Origin: Streptomyces sp. LBL
Lineage (GTDB): Bacteria > Actinomycetota > Actinomycetes > Streptomycetales > Streptomycetaceae
NCBI RefSeq assembly: GCF_029893585.1
Contig: NZ_JARXYX010000037.1
Location: forward strand, 1 to 64,000
Reading direction: 5' to 3'
DNA: 64,000 nucleotides
Shown here: positions 1 to 6,650 of the stretch, in pieces
Layout of the letters: every line of letters starts with the position of its first letter
Position numbering within the stretch: position 1 is the first letter of the stretch
The notes under the pieces: model-generated
What the model was told of the DNA's origin: nothing
Database searches by the model: none
The model's input: the letters and a program-made list of their open reading frames with translations, nothing else
Position numbers and translations under genes: made by a program

Positions 1-71
1 CCGGCATGCGCGATCAGGTCCGGGTCGTCGAACGCGGCGAACAAGGTCGCCGGGCCGTGGGAGACTCTCAC
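1..71 (-). CDS. IS1380-like transposase, N-terminal fragment cut by window edge
   Basis: From a GTG at 71 the minus strand reads VRVSHGPATLFAAFDDPDLI followed by AHA before the window ends. The SHGPATLFAAFDDPDLIAHA pattern resembles the start of IS1380-family DDE transposases that I know from Streptomyces. Only 23 codons are visible, so the catalytic domain cannot be checked. No good ribosome binding site precedes the GTG. The gene points out of the window and sits at the edge of a lower-GC block, which fits a mobile element. The family call rests on pattern memory alone. Confidence 0.5.
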   Translation of the reverse strand, partial: MRVSHGPATLFAAFDDPDLIAHA

Positions 72-170
72 TTCAGAGGTGCCTTGCTTCGTGGGACTGA
101 TGAGGGCGTAGGAACTCCCATCATCCCAGGTCAGCGGGCACCTCTTCTCATTACGTCATCCACAGACCGG

Positions 171-1076
171 CTACCGCGCGGTGGATCCAGGGTGATGGAT
201 GTCGGCGGCACCTCCGAACCAAGGAGGAATTTTCAGTAACCATTCGAGCCGGCTACCCACCAGGTCTCTTTCCCGCACCCAGATAGGAAGCCCCTGTTCC
301 CTATAGTGCTTGAACTTTCCCCTACCCGCCCACATCTTTGACAGGCAGGCAGCTTCGCATGCCCCGCGATAGATCAACGCCCAATCGCCATAACCGATCT
401 TCCGTGCAACTATTCTCACGCTTTGCTTACTTCCGCGAAAGTATGCGGACACCCGATCGACATCATCGACGCTGGACCATTCAAGGTCAACGAGCGCTTG
501 CCCGAACACCTCAAGGCCCACCTCTTCTATGCCGGCTTTGAGGGCCGCAAGGAACTGTTGATATGCAGAGTTCAGCGCCCGAGGTTCACCAGCAAGAGGA
601 ATCTCCTTGTAGCGCACACTCGATCCGAACCATTCCCAATAATTGAATGCGAGTTGAGCAGTTCCCCAAACACCGCCGGCTTCTTCAACGGCTTGCCAAT
701 AAGCTGCGTCTAGATCCACGCGTTTCCGAGAACGACTTTCCAGTGCCCTGAGCAAGGACGTCCGAACCACTCGCTCAGAAACCAAATGCATACTTCCGGG
801 AGACCAACACAGACGGTCATAGAAACTTTGTTCGATGCATCTGTAAATATTGGAACCTTGATAGGCAAGTCGCGCGATAGTGCGCGCGCAGAGCTCAGCA
901 TCCGGAGCGGGGGTAGAGGTCGACCCCTTTCCGCACCCAAGAGGTTTGCGTAAATTCCTTGGCATAAGTCCGAATTGCCGCCATCGCTCCAGTTGGTACG
1001 GACTCACGTCCCACCCACCTTTGGCCAAGGAGGCAATGATCTGCATGTCGGCTCGGCTGACCGCTCCTCTGGGCAT
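171..1076 (-). CDS. hypothetical protein with HTH-like N-terminus
   Basis: A 301-residue protein with no catalytic motif I recognise. Residues about 21-36 (VSPYQLERWRQFGLMP) look like the first helices of a MerR-like or phage-type DNA-binding domain ('plate the partner, turn, not-so-general LPR tail'), a pattern seen in a group of uncharacterised actinobacterial proteins. The rest is mostly helical and rich in aromatic residues. Codon use is clearly less G/C-biased at third positions than in the core genes to the right, so I infer horizontal origin. The start is uncertain: the ATG at 1076 has no clear Shine-Dalgarno and an internal ATG at codon 11 is possible. It lies between a transposase fragment and the endonuclease VII-like gene, inside the putative integrated element. 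Confidence 0.5.
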   Translation of the reverse strand: MPRGAVSRADMQIIASLAKGGWDVSPYQLERWRQFGLMPRNLRKPLGCGKGSTSTPAPDAELCARTIARLAYQGSNIYRCIEQSFYDRLCWSPGSMHLVSERVVRTSLLRALESRSRKRVDLDAAYWQAVEEAGGVWGTAQLAFNYWEWFGSSVRYKEIPLAGEPRALNSAYQQFLAALKAGIEEVGLEVFGQALVDLEWSSVDDVDRVSAYFRGSKQSVRIVARKIGYGDWALIYRGACEAACLSKMWAGRGKFKHYREQGLPIWVRERDLVGSRLEWLLKIPPWFGGAADIHHPGSTAR

Positions 1077-1784
1077 GGGCCTGAGGATAGAACCCCGCGA
1101 ATGTCATGTGAACCGCCTTTTGCCCCCTTCTTCAATGATGGTGCTGCCCGGCACTGGGCCGGCAGCCCTTGGAGGTGAGGCACATGCCGAACTGTTGTTC
1201 TCAGGGAGAACCCCGAGACTCTTCACCGCACAGTCAATGCATTCGTGACCTGAGTAAGTCGTCCCGAAGTCGTGGTACCCGAAACTTTTCTCCAAGCAGG
1301 ACATCGCGAAAGAAGGGGACTGGCCGACGAGCGAGCACCCTGCTGGAGGGTGCACTTGATGAGGCGGTTCGTATGGCAACTAAGGCAGCTTGTAGTGGCG
1401 CTGGGCTACTCGCGGCGTATTGGTGGACGCATCGGTGACCCTGGACGGCACATGCCGGACATGTGGACCGTCAGGCAGTCGACAGAGGTGGAATAAACCG
1501 TCATCTGGCCTGATGACGCACGGCCTGCTCGCGCTCGTTGTCCTGGTCTTTGTCCAGTGCATGAACAGCCGCCGCCGTTCACCGCTGTACGCGCACCCCG
1601 TCTGACCTGCCGCGTGAACCCCCACGGACGCCCCCGAACGGCCACGCGGACAGTTGGAAAGCGTGTTGGCACAACCGCCCAGGTCTCCGTACAAGATGGA
1701 GGCTGTCCAGACCAAGCTCTGACCAGCACAGACAATCCAGGACGCGGTGTTCCTCACTGCCGGTTTGCCTGCCACCGTGGGAGC
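1077..1784. other. about 700 bases with no supported gene
   Basis: No reading frame here has both convincing codon bias and a recognisable product. One short plus-strand frame, 1184-1438 (84 codons), has a strong GGAGGTGAGG Shine-Dalgarno 3-8 bases ahead of its ATG, but the product is Ser/Arg-rich and unfamiliar, so it is only a weak candidate. A small hairpin (GCTGCC/GGCAGC arms) lies near 1143-1166. The rest looks like degenerated or non-coding DNA of the mobile region. Confidence 0.3.
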
Positions 1785-2552
1785 ATGACGGACGACTTAC
1801 CGGTTCGGATAGCCGATGGACGTGTAGTCAGAGCCCCCGGGGTCGGGCCAGTGGCGATGGTATGGCTCCCCGTGAACGGGCAAGTCATCGCCAAAATTCC
1901 GCGCCGCAAAGGCAACCGCCACTGGCTGCACGAGACAGTGGGCATCCGTTCCCCGCAGTTCGATGGTGATCGATGGAAGCTGCCACGGAGCAGTCTCGTG
2001 CGGCTGGTGACGGCAGCCATCGATCGGTACGGGTTCATCGTGCTCTGGCGGGACATGTCCAGGCTGTCGCAGTGCACCAGGGCATGTCTGGAAGCGACGG
2101 GGGTCGAATGCCATTGCTCGTGCCTCGGGGCGCATCATGGACAGGATGCTGCCGGTTGGTTCGAGCGCGTCGGAGACGCGGTGGTGGCCGACCGAGGCGA
2201 GTTCACCCGCACCGCGGTTGTCTACGGTGCGAGAGGCAGCGACGCCAACGCCGTGGTGTACGACGGCAAGCTGACGGGTGAACGCTACCGCGTGGATCCC
2301 GCCGGCCGACGGAACTGGCCAGCCGCCGCACAGTTCATGTGCGCGAGCTGCATGACCACGAGGGCAGCCGTGTGGGACCACTGCCACACGCATGGCTTCG
2401 TTCGCGCGCCGCTGTGTAACCGTTGTAACACCCGTTACTGGCAAGGTTGGCGGCCCCAGCACGGCCGGGCAACGCACAGCCGCAACTTCGACGACAGCTA
2501 CTACCGCTGGTGCCCCGAGCACTCCAACACACGTAGGCGGTGCAGCGCGTAG
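1785..2552 (+). CDS. endonuclease VII-fold (HNH-like) zinc nuclease
   Basis: A 255-residue protein. The C-terminal part carries the recombination endonuclease VII signature: C186-x2-C189, then DHCH at 198-201, R207 and LC211-x2-C214-N215. In phage T4 endonuclease VII the four cysteines bind structural zinc and the Asp-His pair and Asn form the active site, so the nuclease core looks intact. The first about 180 residues are not recognised and include a short Cys cluster (CHCSC). I chose the ATG at 1785, preceded by a GTGGGAG ribosome binding site, over longer upstream frames. It is the last gene before the tRNA-Cys scar, so it is probably cargo of the integrated element; such proteins occur in phages and in actinobacterial integrative elements. 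A DNA-cleaving role is likely, but the target is unknown. Confidence 0.75.
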   Translation: MTDDLPVRIADGRVVRAPGVGPVAMVWLPVNGQVIAKIPRRKGNRHWLHETVGIRSPQFDGDRWKLPRSSLVRLVTAAIDRYGFIVLWRDMSRLSQCTRACLEATGVECHCSCLGAHHGQDAAGWFERVGDAVVADRGEFTRTAVVYGARGSDANAVVYDGKLTGERYRVDPAGRRNWPAAAQFMCASCMTTRAAVWDHCHTHGFVRAPLCNRCNTRYWQGWRPQHGRATHSRNFDDSYYRWCPEHSNTRRRCSA

Positions 2553-2698
2553 CTCTGTGCTCCGTCTCAGTTTCCGTCTCGTTCGTAGTCGTCCACCGCC
2601 GTCCGGAGCCGTTCGTGCTGCCTCAGCGATCACAGCATCCGGACGGCGGTGGACGTATGCGAACGCGTCTGGATCACCCTGCGGCCATCGCCGACAAA

Positions 2699-2743
2699 CC
2701 TGCAAAGCGAGTTACGCGGGTTCGATTCCCGCCACGGCCTCCA
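2699..2743 (+). repeat. 3' half of a tRNA-Cys gene, probable attachment (att) site
   Basis: Bases 2700-2743 fold as the 3' half of a tRNA: anticodon loop CTGCAAA (anticodon GCA), anticodon-stem strand GCGAG, 4-base variable loop TTAC, a perfect T arm (GCGGG, TTCGATT, CCCGC), acceptor strand CACGGCC, discriminator T and CCA. Anticodon GCA with U73 is typical of bacterial tRNA-Cys. The 5' half is absent: nothing upstream pairs with GCGAG or CACGGCC. A break at the anticodon loop is the classic crossover point of tyrosine integrases. I read it as the att copy regenerated at one end of an element lying to the left, with the intact tRNA gene outside the window. Confidence 0.8.
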
Positions 2744-2764
2744 CTGCCTTGAGCAGGCACAACG

Positions 2765-2799
2765 AAAGGGCGGCACCCCTCCGAGGGTGCCGCCCTTTT
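2765..2799 (+). terminator. strong rho-independent terminator after tRNA scar
   Basis: A perfect 14-bp stem (AAAGGGCGGCACCC against GGGTGCCGCCCTTT) with loop CTCCGA is followed by T residues. It sits 22 bases after the tRNA CCA end, so it is probably the original tRNA-Cys terminator left on the chromosomal side of the insertion. It would also separate the element from the SUKH gene. Confidence 0.85.
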
Positions 2800-2857
2800 G
2801 AGCGTCCCTCTCAGTTCACGTCCCAGTTGCGCGGTGGAGGACAGGGCACACCGTCAG

Positions 2858-4060
2858 TCAGAGCACCCCGCCCGCCTCGTCCTGGAACAGTTCCGTCCAG
2901 TAGTGCCAGTCGGCTCCGGGAGCGGGCGTGGCTCCCGTTGGGTCGACGCTTGCCAGAACCTGGATCATCGTCGTGGCCAGCTGGTCGTAGGTGTGCGTCG
3001 TCAGCTCGTGGGCCAGGTCCTTGTCGATCACTCTCTCGCGGTGGAGCAGCCAGAGCGTGAAGGCCAGCGTGGAGACGTCGGTGTTCAGCGGGTAGAGGGC
3101 GGCCTCGCGCTCGTGCCAGTTGAGGACGGCGCCGGTAGCGCCGTCGAGGACCAGGCTGTGGCCCTCGGAGAGGCTGCCGACCCGCAGCAAGTGGCCGGCA
3201 GCGGCGGGGAGTTCGGCCACGCCGTCACCGTCGGCGCAGTGCTCGGCCAGCGTCGGCAGCGGCACGTCGGTGTCCAGGTGGAGGAGGACGCCGTCCTCCG
3301 GCAGGCCGACCTCTCTCAGGAAGCGGCGGGTCGGCTCGTGCGTGAGGGCCACGGGGAAGTCGACGTCCTCGAAGCGCGCCACCTTGCCCTGGCCGAACTC
3401 CTGGTCCAGCAGGCGGGCCGGCAGGTCCAGTGCCAGTCCCGAGCCCGTGCCCGGCCCCGCCACCAGGGACAGGGGGCGGATCAGAGCAGCCATCTTCCAG
3501 AACGGCGCCGGCTCGCCGCCCGCGCCCTCCTCGAAGACGGCGAGCAACTGCCGGGAGGCATCCGCCACCGCCTTCGGCCCGAAGCGGCCCGCGTAGGACG
3601 CGAACTGGCCGCGCAGGCAGGCCAGTTCGTCCGTCGCCGCGGCGAACCGCACCAGCGTCGACAGCGAGGGCGCGAGCGGGCGGCGGTGCATCAGGTCGTG
3701 GCGGTCGTGCAGGAAGTACGCCGTCGAGATCTCGCCGGTCGAGCCGTCCAGCAGGACCGACTCCGTCGCCAGACCGCGGGGACCCACCAGCCCGCCTATC
3801 ACGAGCTGGTCCCGCAGGTCCCAGGCGAACAGCGGGCCGGGTTCGCCGGTCGAGTCGGCCACCGTGCGCAGGCCCTCCTGGCGCAGTTCCGCGAAGGTGA
3901 ACACACCACTGTGGCCGGGCAGTCCGGGACCCGTGAGCCAGCGGCGCGTCGGCGCGTGCGTGACGTACGGATCCAGTTCGGCATCGGTCAGTGTGATCGT
4001 CGCCGGGCCGGCATCGGTCAGTCTGATCGTCGCCGGGCCGGTGTCGGTCGTCGCTTTCAT
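2858..4060 (-). CDS. tandem SUKH-4 domain protein
   Basis: A 400-residue protein with two copies of the SUKH-4 (SMI1/KNR4 superfamily) pattern. The first starts near residue 27 (THAPTRRWLTGPGLPG) and the second near residue 225 (THEPTRRFLREVGLPE); each is followed by an F/L-rich beta segment and a conserved 'LDG.TG.(I/V)' strand. SUKH proteins often serve as immunity proteins against contact-dependent or polymorphic toxins, but many Streptomyces copies have no linked toxin, and none is seen here. The ATG at 4060 follows GGGGGAG; the longer frame upstream has no ribosome binding site. A 30-base direct repeat (3981-4010 and 4011-4040) duplicates about ten N-terminal residues (GPATI.LTDA). It is the first chromosomal gene next to the att scar. 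Confidence 0.8.
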   Translation of the reverse strand: MKATTDTGPATIRLTDAGPATITLTDAELDPYVTHAPTRRWLTGPGLPGHSGVFTFAELRQEGLRTVADSTGEPGPLFAWDLRDQLVIGGLVGPRGLATESVLLDGSTGEISTAYFLHDRHDLMHRRPLAPSLSTLVRFAAATDELACLRGQFASYAGRFGPKAVADASRQLLAVFEEGAGGEPAPFWKMAALIRPLSLVAGPGTGSGLALDLPARLLDQEFGQGKVARFEDVDFPVALTHEPTRRFLREVGLPEDGVLLHLDTDVPLPTLAEHCADGDGVAELPAAAGHLLRVGSLSEGHSLVLDGATGAVLNWHEREAALYPLNTDVSTLAFTLWLLHRERVIDKDLAHELTTHTYDQLATTMIQVLASVDPTGATPAPGADWHYWTELFQDEAGGVL

Positions 4061-4201
4061 GTGCTCCCCCGTGTGTACGTGCTCACATCCCCGCGCAGGG
4101 CACGCCCGGCCGACCAGCTCCGACGGCCGTCCCCCACTGCTCAGAACACTACGCGGCACCACTGACAACGCCCCCGGCCCACGGCCCGGAGGTCTCTCGG
4201 A

Positions 4202-4333
4202 TCACGCGAAGTACACGCCACCCACCACGACCACCGCCGCCGCCAGCACGAACAGCAGGATCCACAGCGCCAGCTTGCCCACCCCGGGCGGAGGTTCGTA
4301 GCGGGGCTGGTTCTCGGGGTCCGGGCTGGTCAC
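4202..4333 (-). CDS. small single-pass membrane protein
   Basis: A 43-residue frame from a GTG, too short for ordinary gene calling. It has a polar, proline-rich N-terminus (TSPDPENQPRYEPPPGVGKL) followed by one clear membrane helix, ALWILLFVLAAAVVVVGGVY, and stops soon after. It begins 7 bases after the stop of the molybdenum hydroxylase large subunit in the same direction, so it is probably the last gene of that operon. The Shine-Dalgarno is weak. The composition (short soluble head plus one helix) is coherent and unlikely by chance. Function is unknown; it could anchor or accompany the hydroxylase complex. Confidence 0.6.
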   Translation of the reverse strand: MTSPDPENQPRYEPPPGVGKLALWILLFVLAAAVVVVGGVYFA

Positions 4334-4340
4334 CAGGTGC

Positions 4341-6650
4341 TCACTGGGTGGTCGCCACTGCTGCCTGGGGGCGGATCGGGAGGCGGTTGACGGGGCGGCC
4401 GGTCGCCGCGCGGACCGCGGAGGCGATGGCCGCGGGGGAAGTCACCACCGGGACCGCGCTGACCGCCTTGGCGCCGAAGGGGGCGACCACGTCGCGTTCC
4501 TCGACCAGTTTCACGATCCGCAGGTCGGGCGCGTCCAGGGCCGTCGGGAGGGCGTAGCCGGTGAGGTCGGGGTGGCGGATCAGGCCGCGGGCGCTGCGCA
4601 GGTTCTCGGTGAGGGCGATGCCGACGCCCTGGGTGACGCCTGCCTCGATGCGGGCCGTCAGCTGGGCCGGGTTCAGGACGCGGCCGACGTCCTGGGCGAG
4701 GGCCAGCTCGACCACGCGTACCGAGCCCAGTTCGATGTCGACGTCGACCACCGCGCGGATCGCGCAGAAGGCGAGGCCCACGAAGGCGTCGCCCTGGCCG
4801 GTTTCGTTCAGGGGTTCCGTCGGGTGGGGGCGGCACTGGGCGGTCGCCCACAGTTCCTTGCCGTCCATCGCCTCGGTGACGGTGGTCGACAGGACACCGT
4901 CGTACGAGGTGATCTTGCCGTCGGTGATCTGGAGCAGCTCCGTGGACATGCCGAACTTGTGCGCCAGGGGCTGGAGCAACTGGGTGCGGACCATCTTGGC
5001 CGCCCGTTCCACCGCTCCGCCCGACACCCAGGTGTGGCGGCTGTGGCAGCTCGGGCCGGCCGGTGGCTGGTCGGTGTCGACCGGGGCCACATGGACCTCG
5101 TCGACGCCGAGGGTCTCCTGGACGATCTGCCGGGCCAGCGTGGTGAAACCCTGACCGGTCTCCACAGCCGCGCACAGCACCGTCGCCACGCCGTCCTGGA
5201 CCCGGACGGTCGCCGTGGAAACCTCGTCCGCGCCCTCCGCGCCGAGCATGTGCACCATGCCCAGGCCGTAGCCGACGCCCCGGCGCACCGCGCCCGGTTC
5301 GCCCGCGCCCTCGGGGCCGCCGGGCAGCAGCCACTCGTCCTCGGGCGTGTCCTTGGGGAGCGCGGGGAGCGGGAAGTCCCGTACCGCCTGCAGGAGTTCG
5401 GCGACGGGCGCCGGGCAGGTCACCGGCTGACCCGTCGGGAGTACGTCCCCGGTGGCCATGGCGTTGCGCAGGCGCAGCTCCGCCGGGTCGACGCCCAGTT
5501 TCTTCGCCAGCTTGTCCATCTGGGCTTCGTACGCGGCGCACACCTGCATCGCGCCCTCGCCGCGCACATGGCCGGAGGGCGGGTTGTTGGTGCGGACGGC
5601 CCAGCCCTCGATGAAGGCGTTCGGGACGACGTACGGGCCGCAGGCGAAGGAGACGGCGGCGGCCAGCGCCTCCGACGAGGTGTCCGCGTACGCGCCCGCG
5701 TCGAGCAGGATCTGCGCCTCCACCTTCACCAACTTGCCGTCCGCGTCGGCGTGGTGGCGGTATCTCAGCAGGGTGGGGTGCCGGTGGGTGTGGCCGAGGA
5801 AGGACTCTTCGCGCGTCGCGGTGAGCTTGACCGGGCAGCCCGTCTTGAGCGCCAGCAGGCCCAGCGGGAGCTGGAAGCCCTGGTCCTCGCGGTCCGCGGT
5901 GGCGCCGGGGACGCCGGTGACGACGACCTTCACGCGCTCCGGCTCCAGCCCGTAGCAGGCGGCGGCGGTGTCGCGGTCGGTGTGCGGGTCCGTGGAGGCC
6001 ACGTACAGCTCGACGCCGCCGTCGGGGCGCGGCACGGCCAGGCCGGCCTCGGCGCCGATGGGGGCCGGGTCCTGGCGGCCGATGCGGTACTGGCCCTCGA
6101 CGACGATCTCGCCGACCGCGTCCGGGTCGCCGTGGCGCAGCGGGATGTGCCGGATCAGGTTGCCGTCGGGGTGCAGCGGCTCGGCCTCGAAGGACTGTTC
6201 GGGGTCGGTGACCGGGTCGAGTACTTCGTACTCGACGATGACGGCGGCTGCGGCCATCCGCGCGGTGTCGGGGTGGTCGGCGGCGACGGCCGCGATGGGC
6301 TCGCCGTGGTGGCGTACGACCTCGGAGGCGAACACCGGACGGTCGGCCTTGCCCCGGCCGAGGACCGGGCTTCCGGGCACGTCCTCGTGGGTGACGACGG
6401 CTCGTACGCCGGGCATCTCGCGCGCGTGGGACGTGTCGATGGACACGATGCGCGCGTGCGGGTGCGGGGAGCGCAGTACGGCCGCCCACAGCAGGCCCTC
6501 GGCCCACAGGTCGGCCGCGTACGGGAAGGTGCCCTCGGTCTTGGCCCGGGCCTCGGCGGCCGGCAGGGACACGCCGAGACCGTGCGGGATCGGTTCGGGA
6601 GCGTGTGCGGCCTCCGCGGCGGTGGTCGCGCCGGCGGCTTCGTTGCTCAC
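4341..6650 (-). CDS. molybdenum hydroxylase large subunit (xanthine/CO dehydrogenase family)
   Basis: A 769-residue molybdopterin-binding subunit of the xanthine oxidase family. After a short Ala-rich leader, the aldehyde oxidase/xanthine dehydrogenase a/b-hammerhead domain runs from about residue 30 to 140, then the two cofactor-binding domains with RTNNPPSGHVRGEGAMQ and the EAGVTQGVGIALTE segment. The usual catalytic Glu motif near the C-terminus (K-x-x-G-E-P-P) is replaced: FGAKAVSAVPVV around residues 720-731 has Ala where the Glu should be. That Glu is the general base in characterised hydroxylases, so activity may be altered or lost. The GTG start has a GGAGG site and overlaps the [2Fe-2S] gene stop (GTGA). 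The three genes in order FAD, FeS, Mo form one operon. The substrate cannot be told from sequence. Confidence 0.88.
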   Translation of the reverse strand: MSNEAAGATTAAEAAHAPEPIPHGLGVSLPAAEARAKTEGTFPYAADLWAEGLLWAAVLRSPHPHARIVSIDTSHAREMPGVRAVVTHEDVPGSPVLGRGKADRPVFASEVVRHHGEPIAAVAADHPDTARMAAAAVIVEYEVLDPVTDPEQSFEAEPLHPDGNLIRHIPLRHGDPDAVGEIVVEGQYRIGRQDPAPIGAEAGLAVPRPDGGVELYVASTDPHTDRDTAAACYGLEPERVKVVVTGVPGATADREDQGFQLPLGLLALKTGCPVKLTATREESFLGHTHRHPTLLRYRHHADADGKLVKVEAQILLDAGAYADTSSEALAAAVSFACGPYVVPNAFIEGWAVRTNNPPSGHVRGEGAMQVCAAYEAQMDKLAKKLGVDPAELRLRNAMATGDVLPTGQPVTCPAPVAELLQAVRDFPLPALPKDTPEDEWLLPGGPEGAGEPGAVRRGVGYGLGMVHMLGAEGADEVSTATVRVQDGVATVLCAAVETGQGFTTLARQIVQETLGVDEVHVAPVDTDQPPAGPSCHSRHTWVSGGAVERAAKMVRTQLLQPLAHKFGMSTELLQITDGKITSYDGVLSTTVTEAMDGKELWATAQCRPHPTEPLNETGQGDAFVGLAFCAIRAVVDVDIELGSVRVVELALAQDVGRVLNPAQLTARIEAGVTQGVGIALTENLRSARGLIRHPDLTGYALPTALDAPDLRIVKLVEERDVVAPFGAKAVSAVPVVTSPAAIASAVRAATGRPVNRLPIRPQAAVATTQ

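Noticed and set aside
2699..2743. tRNA fragment as an att site derived from the tmRNA gene at 50132-50532
   Set aside because: They share the T-arm sequence only; acceptor strands and strand direction differ, and the anticodon loop and U73 fit tRNA-Cys.
2798..4165. Long plus-strand frame opposite the SUKH-4 gene
   Set aside because: Antisense shadow of GC-rich codons; no family match, and the minus-strand gene has domain repeats and a ribosome binding site.
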